DNA of 55,107 nucleotides, taken from Lachnospiraceae bacterium. Its GTDB lineage: Bacteria; Bacillota; Clostridia; Lachnospirales; Lachnospiraceae. This document shows positions 34,685 to 43,366 of this stretch, in pieces. The stretch's first letter is position 1. Every line of letters begins with the position of its first letter. The notes under the pieces were generated by a model that had not been told where the DNA came from, did no database searches, and worked only from the letters and a program-made list of their open reading frames with translations. The stretch is from NCBI GenBank assembly GCA_022791815.1, contig JAAVZU010000072.1, positions 1-55,107 on the forward strand. The letters are read 5' to 3'. A program made the translations under genes and the position numbers.

Positions 34685-35859
34685 AGTTTATTAAGTATAC
34701 GATTGGCTACTTCATCTTTAGAAAGAATTGGAAGTTCTATTGTATCCTCTTTCGTAATTATAGTTACTACATTTGTATCTGTTCCAAATCCAGCACCAGA
34801 TTCCTGTAGATTATTTGCCACAATCATATCAGCATGTTTTTTCTCTAATTTTTTTCTGGAATTTTCAATCAGGTTTTCTGTTTCCATAGAGAAACCACAA
34901 AGTATTTGTCCGTCTTTTTTGTTAGCACCTAAGTGAGATAAAATATCTTGGGTGCGAACAAGTTCCATAACAGAGGTATCTTCTTTTTTCTTGATTTTCT
35001 CTGTTGCAACAGAGGAAGGTTTGTAATCTGCTACGGCAGCAGATTTGATAATAATATCCTGATTGGCAGCAAGAGTAATCACCTCTTCAAACATATCTTT
35101 GGCACTTTCCACAGAAACCACCTCTACAAATGGTGGAGGTGTAAGCGTAGTAGGTCCAGTTACTAACGTAACATCAGCACCTCGAAGCATAGCTTGTCTG
35201 GCAAGAGCATATCCCATTTTCCCAGTGGAATGGTTGGAAATAAAACGGACTGGGTCAATTGCCTCTCTGGTAGGACCAGCAGTAATAAGAATTTTCTTTC
35301 CATATAAATCTTTTTCACATGCGATTTCACGCATAAGATAATCCATTAAAACAGTTTCGCTAACCATTTTACCAGAGCCTATATCATTGCAGGCAAGCCG
35401 CCCTGTTTCTGGTTCAATAATAGTAAAATCATAGTTACGAAGTGTTTCTATATTATCTTGTGTAATGGGATTTTCATACATTCTTGTATTCATAGCAGGA
35501 GAAACTAAAATTGGTTTATTGCATGCCAGAGCTGTAGTAGAAAGCATATCGTCAGCAATTCCATGGGCAAGTTTTGCAATAATATTTGCTGATGCCGGAG
35601 CAATGAGCATAGCATCCGCTTTTTGAGCTAGAGAAACGTGGGCTATATGGAATTGAAAATTTCGGTCAAAAGTTTCAACTAGACATTTATTATTAGTCAA
35701 ACTTTCAAAAGTAATTGGATTGATAAAATTGGTGGCATTTTCTGTCATAATAACATGAACATCACAATGTTGTTTTACCAGCATGCTGGCAAGGTTAGCA
35801 ATCTTGTATGCGGCAATACTGCCAGTAATGCCTAGTATAACGGTTTTTCCTTTTAACAT
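34669..35859 (-). CDS. coaBC: Bifunctional phosphopantothenoylcysteine decarboxylase / phosphopantothenate-cysteine ligase
   Basis: A 396-aa fusion. CoaC (residues ~1-180) is a flavin decarboxylase with GITGSIAAYKIANL, the catalytic-histidine segment FQFHIAHVSLAQKADAMLIA and the PAMNTRMYENP motif. CoaB (~185-396) has ILITAGPTREAIDPVRFISN and STGKMGYALARQA, then the K-rich KIKKKEDTSVMELVRTQDIL. It turns 4'-phosphopantothenate plus cysteine into 4'-phosphopantetheine for CoA. AAGGAGG precedes the ATG. It is last in a minus-strand run after panD, 12 bp away. Confidence 0.95.
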   Translation of the reverse strand: MLKGKTVILGITGSIAAYKIANLASMLVKQHCDVHVIMTENATNFINPITFESLTNNKCLVETFDRNFQFHIAHVSLAQKADAMLIAPASANIIAKLAHGIADDMLSTTALACNKPILVSPAMNTRMYENPITQDNIETLRNYDFTIIEPETGRLACNDIGSGKMVSETVLMDYLMREIACEKDLYGKKILITAGPTREAIDPVRFISNHSTGKMGYALARQAMLRGADVTLVTGPTTLTPPPFVEVVSVESAKDMFEEVITLAANQDIIIKSAAVADYKPSSVATEKIKKKEDTSVMELVRTQDILSHLGANKKDGQILCGFSMETENLIENSRKKLEKKHADMIVANNLQESGAGFGTDTNVVTIITKEDTIELPILSKDEVANRILNKLICLH

Positions 35860-35871
35860 AAACAGACCTCC

Positions 35872-36264
35872 TTATTCCATATCTTCTAGTTTTCCATGTT
35901 TCTCATAAGTTGTTTTACGCACAATTTTATTATTATCGTCAACAAATACTACATTTGGTTTGTGAGTGCTAGCTTCATCTGGTGTCATTTGTGCATAGGA
36001 CATAATAATAATTTTGTCATTTACTGATACACAGCGTGCAGCTGCACCATTTAAACAAATCATACCAGATCCTGGCTCTCCAGCAATGGTATAAGTTTCA
36101 AAACGGTTGCCATTGTTCACATCTACAATTTGTACATATTCATATTCTAAAATACCTGCTGCCTTTAGAAGTTCTGGATCTACAGTAATACTTCCTACAT
36201 AATCAAGTTCAGCCTGGACAACAGTTGCACGATGTATTTTTCCTTTTAACATATTAATAAACAT
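35872..36264 (-). CDS. panD: Aspartate 1-decarboxylase
   Basis: A pyruvoyl enzyme making beta-alanine from aspartate. The processing site GS is in [15 protein letters not shown], which self-cleaves to give the pyruvoyl group. [28 protein letters not shown] and LNGAAARC are family signatures. Homologues begin MxxxMLKxKIHRATV, matching the ATG at 36264 (130 aa). An in-frame ATG at 36291 would add nine residues, but its GGAG is only one base away. Between the two lies a 6-bp hairpin (TGTGCA-GATT-TGCACA) that would bring the GGAG to about 12 nt from the inner ATG. The gene sits between coaBC and the DUF2500 gene. Confidence 0.9.
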   Translation of the reverse strand: MFINMLKGKIHRATVVQAELDYVGSITVDPELLKAAGILEYEYVQIVDVNNGNRFETYTIAGEPGSGMICLNGAAARCVSVNDKIIIMSYAQMTPDEASTHKPNVVFVDDNNKIVRKTTYEKHGKLEDME

Positions 36265-36321
36265 AGTATTGTGCTGTGCAAATCTGCACATACTCCTTTC
36301 TGTAAGTAAAATGTGTTAATT

Positions 36322-36705
36322 TTAATAATTACGAGTAAAAGATATATAGCGGGTACCTTGAAAAGTGAGATTTCCTGTATCACCTTCTGCTAAGATACCA
36401 TATTCTTGACCTGAAACGGTAAATTCCGAACGGTCACCACTTTCAAATTGAAAAGTAACATGGTAGTCTGTACTAGAATGGTGCATTTGGTTATCATTAT
36501 GAGAATGGGAATGGGAGGTGTGACTTCGTTTTGCAATAACTGTCACTGGAACGGTTAAACGTGGAGAGTGATTATTTTTATTCCATTCACCAATACCTTT
36601 AAAAGTAGCAACAATAATACTACCTAATATGAGAATAAATGCAATTATAAAAATAACAGGAAAAACATATTCAAAAAAAGAATCAAAAAAGAAGAAATTG
36701 CTCAT
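36322..36705 (-). CDS. DUF2500 family protein with a histidine-rich segment
   Basis: A 127-aa protein with one N-terminal membrane helix (YVFPVIFIIAFILILGSIIV, ~12-32) and a DUF2500 beta-sheet domain (TVPVTVIAKRSH, VTFQFESGDRSEFTVSGQEYG, LAEGDTGNLTFQGTRYISF). In the middle (~residues 73-88) is a His/Ser run of the form HTSHSHSHNDNQMHHSS, with seven histidines in ~15 residues, which could bind zinc, nickel or copper. The function is unknown. It lies between panC and panD on the same strand with AAAGGAGG before its ATG, but shows no link to pantothenate chemistry. Confidence 0.8.
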   Translation of the reverse strand: MSNFFFFDSFFEYVFPVIFIIAFILILGSIIVATFKGIGEWNKNNHSPRLTVPVTVIAKRSHTSHSHSHNDNQMHHSSTDYHVTFQFESGDRSEFTVSGQEYGILAEGDTGNLTFQGTRYISFTRNY

Positions 36706-36770
36706 ATAAACTTTAAGCCTCCTTTGTAAATGGTTTAACCAGAAGGATTCATGGTTGTAAGTAAAAACAC

Positions 36771-37616
36771 TTAATTTTCCATAAAGTTATCAATCAAACG
36801 AGTTTTTCCAATGTAAACAGCCATAGCACAAAGAATTGGACGGTCAATGGTGTCTATCTGCTGCATAGTCAGGGCATCCACAATTTTGATATAGTCAATT
36901 TTAGCAAGTGGTTCGCTTTCGATTAAATCTTTCATAGCAGTAATAATTTTTGCACAATTGGTTTCGCTGCCTTCTACAAGGGTTTGTCCAAGTTTGATAG
37001 ATTTTGATAAAATTAGGGCTGCCTGTCGTTCTTCTGGATTTAGATATGTGTTTCTGGAACTTTTTGCAAGTCCGTCTTCTTCTCTGACAATTGGACAACC
37101 AACGATTTCAATATCCATATTTAAATCCAGCACCATACGCTTGATAATAGCAAGTTGTTGGGCATCTTTTTGTCCAAAATAAGCACGATCAGGGGTCACA
37201 ATATGAAAAAGTTTGGAAACTACAGTGCAGACACCGCGAAAGTGTACTGGACGGCTAAGCCCGCAAAGTTCTTCAGTTAATACAGACATATCTACATAAG
37301 AGCAGAAACCATCTGTGTACATTTCTTCTGGTTCTGGGTGAAAGATTAAATCAGCGCCTGTTGTTTCACAAAGTATACTATCTTTTTCTAAATCTCTAGG
37401 ATAACTTGCCAAATCTTCTTTTGGACCAAATTGCATAGGATTTACAAAAATACTAACAACAACTTTATCATTTTCTTCCACTGCTTTTGAAATGAGGCTC
37501 TGGTGACCTTCGTGTAAATACCCCATAGTTGGGACAAAACCAATCGTAAATCCTTCCTTTTTCCATTTTTTTACTTGCTCTCTTATTTCATTTACTTTTG
37601 TTGCAATTGTAATCAT
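36771..37616 (-). CDS. panC: Pantothenate synthetase
   Basis: A 281-aa ATP-dependent ligase joining pantoate and beta-alanine. Motifs are the nucleotide-binding GFVPTMGYLHEGHQSLI (HxGH), VVSIFVNPMQFGPKEDLASYP, YFGQKDAQQLAIIKRM and the KSSRNTYLNPEER loop (KMSKS equivalent). AAAGGAGC stands 7 nt before the ATG at 37616; a TTG at 37634 that would extend it is unlikely because it overlaps the ribosome site. It is followed by the DUF2500 and panD genes and preceded by panB 53 bp away. Confidence 0.95.
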   Translation of the reverse strand: MITIATKVNEIREQVKKWKKEGFTIGFVPTMGYLHEGHQSLISKAVEENDKVVVSIFVNPMQFGPKEDLASYPRDLEKDSILCETTGADLIFHPEPEEMYTDGFCSYVDMSVLTEELCGLSRPVHFRGVCTVVSKLFHIVTPDRAYFGQKDAQQLAIIKRMVLDLNMDIEIVGCPIVREEDGLAKSSRNTYLNPEERQAALILSKSIKLGQTLVEGSETNCAKIITAMKDLIESEPLAKIDYIKIVDALTMQQIDTIDRPILCAMAVYIGKTRLIDNFMEN

Positions 37617-37669
37617 AAGTGATGCTCCTTTCAAATATTTCTACTTTTTTGTCATAATAAGTATCCTTT

Positions 37670-38503
37670 CTATTCTTTTATAACTTCTGCCATTACTTCA
37701 TCTGAAATAGCAAAAGTATGTTCTTGGGCAGGGAATGCACCAGATTTTACTTCGGAAATATAACCTTGGAAAGAAGCTTTCATAGCTTCACCAATTTCTC
37801 CAAAATGTTTTACAAATTTAGGTGTCATATCTGAATACATAGCTAGCATATCCTGATAAACCAAAACCTGTCCATCGCAGCCATTACCAGCACCAATACC
37901 AATAGTCGGAATAGAAAGTTGTTTGGTAATATAGGAAGCAAGTTTTTCAGGGACACATTCCAGAACTACCATGCAGGCACCAGCTTCTTCAATGGCTTTT
38001 GCTTCTTCTATAATTCTTTTGGCAGCATGAGTGTCTTTTCCCTGAACTTTAAAACCGCCAAAGGCATTTACACTTTGTGGAGTAAGCCCAAGGTGTGCAA
38101 CTACAGGAATGGAAGCCTCTACAATAGCTTTGATTTGTGGGCAGACAGATAAACCGCCTTCTAATTTTACAGCATTCGCACGGCCTTCTTTCATAATTCT
38201 GCCTGCATGATATACAGCATCATATACGGAAGTTTGATAAGACATAAAAGGCATATCTGTTACAACAAAAGCATTTTTTGCCCCTCTGGCAACAGCAGCT
38301 GAATGATGTATCATATCCTCCATAGTAACGGAGATGGTATCTTCATATCCAAGCATAACCATTCCAAGAGAATCACCAACTAAGATAGTATTGATTCCTG
38401 CTTCATCCATTAGTTTTGCAGTGGAATAGTCATAGGCGGTTAACATAGTGATCTTATCATTATTTTTCTTTTGTTCCAATAAAGTGGTAACAGTATTTTT
38501 CAT
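37670..38503 (-). CDS. panB: 3-methyl-2-oxobutanoate hydroxymethyltransferase
   Basis: A 277-aa TIM-barrel enzyme transferring a hydroxymethyl group from methylene-THF to ketoisovalerate, giving ketopantoate. Signatures are [40 protein letters not shown], the [18 protein letters not shown] loop and [17 protein letters not shown]. The ATG at 38503 is preceded by AAAGGA at suitable distance; an in-frame TTG at 38512 is less likely. It starts the panB-panC segment, with a 240-bp structured leader region upstream separating it from the panG-like gene. Confidence 0.95.
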   Translation of the reverse strand: MKNTVTTLLEQKKNNDKITMLTAYDYSTAKLMDEAGINTILVGDSLGMVMLGYEDTISVTMEDMIHHSAAVARGAKNAFVVTDMPFMSYQTSVYDAVYHAGRIMKEGRANAVKLEGGLSVCPQIKAIVEASIPVVAHLGLTPQSVNAFGGFKVQGKDTHAAKRIIEEAKAIEEAGACMVVLECVPEKLASYITKQLSIPTIGIGAGNGCDGQVLVYQDMLAMYSDMTPKFVKHFGEIGEAMKASFQGYISEVKSGAFPAQEHTFAISDEVMAEVIKE

Positions 38504-38520
38504 AATGTACAAGTCCTTTC

Positions 38521-38762
38521 TTTTTTAATATTTCGTTTTGTGTAATGTCTTCCAATGAACCGAATCATATATCCTTAATTATTCACGTCTTATATTGTAG
38601 ACCACTGCTATCCCAGCTAAGTGCCACTTAACTGCATCACCTGTCTGCAATTATCGTCAACTGACCTATTAAGCATGTCTAAGCCTTTGGCTTACATAAG
38701 ATTTAGTACATGTTTAAGCTCATGAATAATCTCGGCTGATTATTTAAAAAAGACATAATGAA
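38521..38762 (-). promoter_or_regulatory. Structured leader region upstream of panB
   Basis: This 242-bp gap on the minus strand is richer in G and C than nearby intergenic DNA and holds nested potential stems. TAAGCC-AAA-GGCTTA is enclosed by CATGT/ACATG and then TTAA/TTAA. Next is AATTGCA/TGCAGTT (7 bp), then short AAGT/ACTT and GCT/AGC stems. A -10-like TACAAT lies near 38597 with no good -35. It could be a cis-regulatory RNA; a conserved RNA called the pan motif is known upstream of pantothenate genes, but I cannot confirm a match by eye. Confidence 0.35.
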
Positions 38763-39602
38763 TTATAATAGTAATTGTAGCATTTTCTCATAATTTAACT
38801 CAGGGTGTTTTTCTTTACCAATTTCAATTAAAACTTTTGACAATTCCCTATAAAGAAGCTGGTAAGAATCTTTCAGGCAATCCAAATGTTTTTGAATAGT
38901 GGATGTATCATTCCGTTCTATAGGACCTGTTAGTGCTAAGGTTGGTCCTTCCTTGGTAATATTTGATACATTTCCCATAAGTAATGGAGTGATGGCAGAG
39001 AGTGCAGAACTCTCGTCAAATCCACAATTCATAAGCAAATCCATAGAAACCTTGGCAAGTGCTACCACATGGTTGCTGGCAAATACAGCAGCAGCATGGT
39101 AAAGGGGTTTGGTATCCGTAGGAATATTTTGTACAGGATTCCCTAAACCTTTCAGTAAATGCATAAACGTATCCAAATGCATTTGATCACCTTCTATGGT
39201 AAAAATGGCATGAGTTAAATTATTATAAGAATGTTCTTTACTGTGGATAGCAAGCAGGGGATGAATGGAGTACCCAAAGGCACCTTTTGTATGGATGTCT
39301 GAAAAAACCTGAGAGGAAATCGAACCACTGCAATGACAAAAGATTTTATCCTGCATGGGTATTTCCTTGATAAGATTCCACACTGAAGAAATCGCACCAT
39401 CAGACACAGTAAGAAAAATAATATCACTGTCTGCAATAAGTGCTTCATAGGTGGAGTAAAATATAGAATTTGTAAATTGTGCTGCTTCTTTGGCAGATTG
39501 CAGGGAACGGCTGGCATATCCTGACAGGCTAAGTCCTTTCTTATGAAAATAATCACCAAGGGCAGTCCCAACTTTCCCGGCACCAATAAAACCTATTTTC
39601 AT
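38763..39602 (-). CDS. panG: Rossmann-like/DUF2520 protein, probable PanG-type ketopantoate reductase
   Basis: A 279-aa protein. The N-terminal NAD(P)-binding Rossmann fold has KIGFIGAGKVGTALGDYF, with ASRS (residues ~31-34) after beta-2, which suits NADPH, then IIFLTVSDGAISSVW and CHCSGSISSQ. The C-terminal helical DUF2520 domain contains HPLLAI, YHAAAVFASNHVVALAKV and LTGPIERND. I recall this family including PanG, an alternative ketopantoate reductase described from Francisella. Its place next to panB, with no PanE in the window, supports that role, which completes pantoate synthesis. GGAGGTGA precedes the ATG. The assignment is inference from context plus family. Confidence 0.65.
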   Translation of the reverse strand: MKIGFIGAGKVGTALGDYFHKKGLSLSGYASRSLQSAKEAAQFTNSIFYSTYEALIADSDIIFLTVSDGAISSVWNLIKEIPMQDKIFCHCSGSISSQVFSDIHTKGAFGYSIHPLLAIHSKEHSYNNLTHAIFTIEGDQMHLDTFMHLLKGLGNPVQNIPTDTKPLYHAAAVFASNHVVALAKVSMDLLMNCGFDESSALSAITPLLMGNVSNITKEGPTLALTGPIERNDTSTIQKHLDCLKDSYQLLYRELSKVLIEIGKEKHPELNYEKMLQLLL

Positions 39603-39868
39603 GGTTGTGTCACCTCCGTTATTTTATAGTCTTATTCCAATAGGATATAAGCTTTCAACGTTTTCTTTATTACAACCATCTTTTTGTCCAATCATCAGTA
39701 TAGTTTCAATTCTGAATACTATCCGACGTAACCTTTTTGTTGGTCACTCTGTCTTATACTTTATCACTCTTTGGACGGTTTGTAAATGAAAAAATTTACT
39801 TAACTGTTTTCATTGAGACAAGGAGATAATTATGGTATAATTTATCTATAATTAGAGAGGTTGTAAAA

Positions 39869-39960
39869 ATGGAGAAACAGCATTATGCGAGTCCAAAGAA
39901 AAATTACTTGAGGCGATTAACACTCTTCATATTCAAGATATGGAAGAGGTGACAGATTAA
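39869..39960 (+). pseudogene. Regulator-like N-terminal fragment, frameshifted
   Basis: An ATG at 39869 after AGAGAGGTTG reads MEKQHYASPK, then needs a one-base shift to continue EKLLEAINTLHIQDMEEVTD before a stop at 39958. The joined sequence vaguely resembles the first helix of TetR-type regulators. It is too short and broken to name with confidence; no promoter was identified. Confidence 0.25.
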
Positions 39961-40052
39961 GAGAAGATACAGTTTTGTGGAATTATTCTACTTTCTGTCC
40001 AAAGTGCAAACAAAAAACATTTATAAATAAATGCAAAGCTAAAATTTTTTAA
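39951..40052 (+). pseudogene. Fragment of a cysteine-rich KTR domain protein
   Basis: The frame ending at TAA 40050-40052 reads DRLREDTVLWNYSTFCPKCK and QKTFINKCKAKIF. This is the C-terminal half of the small cysteine-rich KTR proteins (CxxC, KTRLxIREDT, then CPKCKQxTxI) that travel with conjugative elements. The first CxxC half is missing. Together with the preceding fragment it marks a site of past element insertion or decay. Confidence 0.6.
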
Positions 40053-40168
40053 AGCTAAGAAAAATAATGAATAGCTAATTTTAAGATACTCAGTCTCCTT
40101 GTTTTTCATTTGGGAAAATAAGGGGGCTTTTCCATTGACTTTTCAATCTGGACTTATGATTGCTTTTT

Positions 40169-40197
40169 TGGACTTTCCGGGTAAACTATGGTATAGT
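40169..40197 (+). promoter_or_regulatory. MATE transporter promoter
   Basis: TGGACT (40169-40174), a 17-bp spacer and TATAGT (40192-40197) with an extended -10 TGG in front. It lies inside the upstream open frame, so transcription starts after the earlier in-frame starts and the true start is the ATG at 40240. Confidence 0.65.
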
Positions 40198-40239
40198 GCT
40201 AATAGAATTATGGTTTATTATAGAATTGGAGAAGATTAT

Positions 40240-41553
40240 ATGGAAGTTGTCAGAAAATTTACAAAATATGTCTCTTTAAATATATTTGCTATGATAGGGA
40301 TGTCATGCTATATTTTAGCAGATTCCTATTTTATTTCTGTAGCAGAAGGAGCAAATGGACTTGCAACACTAAATCTGGTGCTGCCTCTTTATAATCTTAT
40401 TTTTGCAATTGGTTCTATGATAGGGCTTGGATCTGCAACCAGATTTGCTATAGATAAAGCAAGAGGAGAGGAGAAGGAAGGAAATTATTTTTCCAATGCA
40501 GTGGTATGGACATTATTGCTTGGGGGAATGTTTATGGTAATAGGGGGATTTTTCCCGGAGAAAATAGTAGAATTTATGGGTGGAGATGGAGACCTTATCG
40601 AAATAGGAACGGTGTATACCCGAATATTTATGTTATTTGCTCCAGCATTTATGTTAAACTTTATCTGGGGAGCTTTTGTAAGAAATGATGGAGCACCAAC
40701 CTTAGCAATGGCAGCAACCTTAGCCAGCAGTTTTTCTAATATAATGCTGGATTATGTGTTTATGTTTCCTTTGAAAATGGGGATGGCAGGAGCTGCTTTG
40801 GCAACAGGAATGTCACCACTTATTAGTATCGGAATTTGTTCCTTGCACTTTTTTGGAAAAGAGAACCAGATAAAGTTCCAGATTTGCAAGCCATCTGGGA
40901 AAAAATTGATGGAAGCCTGCAAACTGGGGGTGTCTGGATTTGTAGGAGAAATGTCTACAGGGGTAACTACTATTGTGTTTAATGTTATCATGCTTTATTT
41001 ATTGGGAAATGTGGGAGTAGCAGCTTATGGAGTCATTGCAAATCTTGCTATTGTAGCAATCTCTATTTTTAATGGACTGGCACAGGGAACCCAGCCGCTT
41101 ATCAGCCGTTATTATGGACAAAGTAAATATAAAGTAGTCAGGAAAATATTAAAAATGGCTCTTGCCACTGGATTAGTTATTTCCTTTCTTATATTAGGAA
41201 GTATGTATATGTTTACAGATTTTTTTGTGGCATTATTTAATAGTGAACACTCCCAACGGCTTGCAGAGTATGCTTGTGTGGGATTACGCCTTTATTTTCT
41301 GGGATTGCCATTTGCAGTCTTTAATATAGTAGGAATTGGTTATCTTGGGGCGGTGGAACGTGCCAAACCTGCTATGGTGGCAGCCATTCTCAGAGGGCTG
41401 GTGGCTATTGCAGGATTCGCACTTTTATTATCTGTATGGTTTGGCGTGAAAGGTGCATGGCTGGCATTTTTAGCGTCAGAGTTTGTGACCTCGGTGGTTA
41501 CATTTGTAGCATTAGGAAGAAAGTGTTGTAACAAAGAGTTAGAAAAGTATTAG
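40240..41553 (+). CDS. MATE family efflux transporter
   Basis: A 437-aa protein with 12 hydrophobic segments in two six-helix bundles. Family features are LADSYFISVAEGANGLATLN near the start, the FIWGAFVRNDGAPTLAMAAT segment and the second-half GLAQGTQPLISRYYGQ. MATE proteins expel cationic drugs or metabolites using sodium or proton gradients. An open frame extends back to 40099, but GGAGAA is 8 nt before the ATG at 40240 and the promoter is internal to the extension. It stands alone between decayed sequence and the amylase gene. Confidence 0.9.
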   Translation: MEVVRKFTKYVSLNIFAMIGMSCYILADSYFISVAEGANGLATLNLVLPLYNLIFAIGSMIGLGSATRFAIDKARGEEKEGNYFSNAVVWTLLLGGMFMVIGGFFPEKIVEFMGGDGDLIEIGTVYTRIFMLFAPAFMLNFIWGAFVRNDGAPTLAMAATLASSFSNIMLDYVFMFPLKMGMAGAALATGMSPLISIGICSLHFFGKENQIKFQICKPSGKKLMEACKLGVSGFVGEMSTGVTTIVFNVIMLYLLGNVGVAAYGVIANLAIVAISIFNGLAQGTQPLISRYYGQSKYKVVRKILKMALATGLVISFLILGSMYMFTDFFVALFNSEHSQRLAEYACVGLRLYFLGLPFAVFNIVGIGYLGAVERAKPAMVAAILRGLVAIAGFALLLSVWFGVKGAWLAFLASEFVTSVVTFVALGRKCCNKELEKY

Positions 41554-41572
41554 AATAGATTAGAATAGGTCT

Positions 41573-41600
41573 TTTACTTTGTGATAAAAATTGTTACAAT
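41573..41600 (+). promoter_or_regulatory. Likely amylase promoter
   Basis: TTTACT (41573-41578), a 16-bp spacer and TACAAT (41595-41600), followed by ~125 nt of leader to ATG 41732. Confidence 0.45.
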
Positions 41601-41731
41601 ATAAGACAATATGTAGTAATTAAATTTCTGTTATGGCAATGTCTGTGAATCAGGCATATAGTTCATAGCATAATGATAATAGAAGAAAAGAAAGTTAGTA
41701 TTCTACTTTGTAGAAAGGAAGATGGAAAAAT

Positions 41732-43321
41732 ATGGAACAAAACCAGGTAAATATACAGATGACAGGTAATGATATAACACCAAAGGAAAATCCAGTGATG
41801 AATGAAGAAGAGAACAAAACAATGATGCAGTATTTTGAATGGTATCTGCCAAGTGATCATTCTTTATGGAGAAAGGTGAAAAACGAGGCTGCAAAACTTC
41901 GGGAAGCTGGAATTACTGCTGTATGGCTGCCACCTGCTTATAAGGGAGCATGTGGTGTAAATGATGTAGGATATGCGGTGTATGATACTTATGATTTAGG
42001 GGAATTTTACCAGAAAGGGACAGTTCCTACCAAATATGGAACGAAGGATGAATATTTAACTGCAGTTCACAGCCTTCAAGAAGAAAACATAGAAGTGCTT
42101 GCAGATATAGTCTTAGGTCATAGAATGGGAGCAGATGAGAAAGAACGGATTTTTGCTTATGGAAGTGCAAGTGAGGATCGTAACCGTCAGACTTGTGGCA
42201 AGAAGAAAGTTACTGTTTGGACAAAATTTACCTTTCCAGGAAGAAACGGAAAATATTCCGATTTTAAATGGGATTGGACAAATTTTCATGGTACAGACTA
42301 TGATGCTCATAGTGAAGAGAATGGAATTCTCCGTTTTATTGGAAAAGACTGGGATACAGATGTAGACAGTGAAAATGGAAATTATGATTATTTAATGGGT
42401 GTGGATTTAGATATGTCAGATCCAGAAGTGTTGGAAGAGCTAGACAGTTGGGGAGAATGGTATCTGAATTTTACTGGAGTGGATGGTTTCCGGATTGATG
42501 CAGTAAAACATATTGAATTTCATTTCTTTAAGGTTTGGCTTACCAAATTAAGAGAAAAAAGTGGGAAGAAACTATTTGCAGTAGGGGAATACTGGAATGC
42601 AGAACTTGCCAGATTGCAAAATTATATAGAAAAATCCGCCAGAACATTAGCATTGTTTGATGTACCATTGCATTTCCGTATGTTTGAGGCATCAAGAAGC
42701 AATGGAATGTTTGATATGAGATATATTTTTAAGGATACTTTAGTGGATACTGATCCAGAATTAGCAGTTACCTTCGTGGATAATCACGATACCCAATATG
42801 GACAAGCCTTGGAATCCTGGGTACTGGAATGGTTTAAACCAATGGCATACGCATTAATTCTTTTACGTCAAAAGGGTTATCCTTGTGTATTTTATGGTGA
42901 TTATTATGGTGTTCCATCCAGCAATATTCCACCAGTAGGAGATTTGCAGACCTTATTGGCAATTAGAAAAGAGAGAGCCTATGGCATACAGCACGACTAT
43001 TTTGACCATCCGGACATAGTAGGCTGGACGAGAGAAGGAGAGAAAGAACACCCTGACTCTGGACTTGCTGTTCTTATGACCGACAGTAAAGGTGGTACAA
43101 AAGAAATGTATGTAGGCGTGCAATTTGCAGGAATGGAATTTGTAGATGCCCTGAAACGCCAGGAGGGGAAAATTGTTATTGATGATGAAGGTTATGCTAC
43201 CTTTACTGTTGCCGATGGATCGATTAGTGTGTGGGTGAATTCTGGGGTGAAGGCACCAGAGATTCCTAAACATGTGTTAGAGGAAGAAACAATAGAAGAA
43301 GAGGAACAAAAACAAGAATAG
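41732..43321 (+). CDS. Cytoplasmic alpha-amylase (GH13)
   Basis: A 529-aa glycoside hydrolase. The TIM barrel begins MMQYFEWYLPSDHSLWRKVK (~residue 31). Catalytic residues are the nucleophile D256 in GFRIDAVKHI, the acid/base E286 in VGEYW and D353 in VDNHDT. LADIVLGHRMGADEKE matches the first conserved region. Domain B and the C-terminal beta domain are present, matching bacterial liquefying-type (AmyS-like) enzymes. There is no signal peptide; the first 30 residues are polar, so it should act inside the cell on imported maltodextrins or stored glycogen. The Glu-rich tail (EEETIEEEEQKQE) is unusual. GAAAGGAAG precedes the ATG; a strong terminator follows. Confidence 0.92.
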   Translation: MEQNQVNIQMTGNDITPKENPVMNEEENKTMMQYFEWYLPSDHSLWRKVKNEAAKLREAGITAVWLPPAYKGACGVNDVGYAVYDTYDLGEFYQKGTVPTKYGTKDEYLTAVHSLQEENIEVLADIVLGHRMGADEKERIFAYGSASEDRNRQTCGKKKVTVWTKFTFPGRNGKYSDFKWDWTNFHGTDYDAHSEENGILRFIGKDWDTDVDSENGNYDYLMGVDLDMSDPEVLEELDSWGEWYLNFTGVDGFRIDAVKHIEFHFFKVWLTKLREKSGKKLFAVGEYWNAELARLQNYIEKSARTLALFDVPLHFRMFEASRSNGMFDMRYIFKDTLVDTDPELAVTFVDNHDTQYGQALESWVLEWFKPMAYALILLRQKGYPCVFYGDYYGVPSSNIPPVGDLQTLLAIRKERAYGIQHDYFDHPDIVGWTREGEKEHPDSGLAVLMTDSKGGTKEMYVGVQFAGMEFVDALKRQEGKIVIDDEGYATFTVADGSISVWVNSGVKAPEIPKHVLEEETIEEEEQKQE

Positions 43322-43322
43322 G

Positions 43323-43366
43323 AGAAAGCCAGTCAAATTATTTTAGTTTGACTGGCTTTCTTTTTT
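43323..43366 (+). terminator. Amylase terminator
   Basis: GAAAGCCAGTCAAA pairs perfectly with TTTGACTGGCTTTC (14 bp), followed by six T residues. Confidence 0.93.

Noticed and set aside
40099-40239. N-terminal extension of the MATE transporter
   Set aside because: A good promoter lies inside it, homology to the family begins near 40240 and the ribosome site fits the later ATG.
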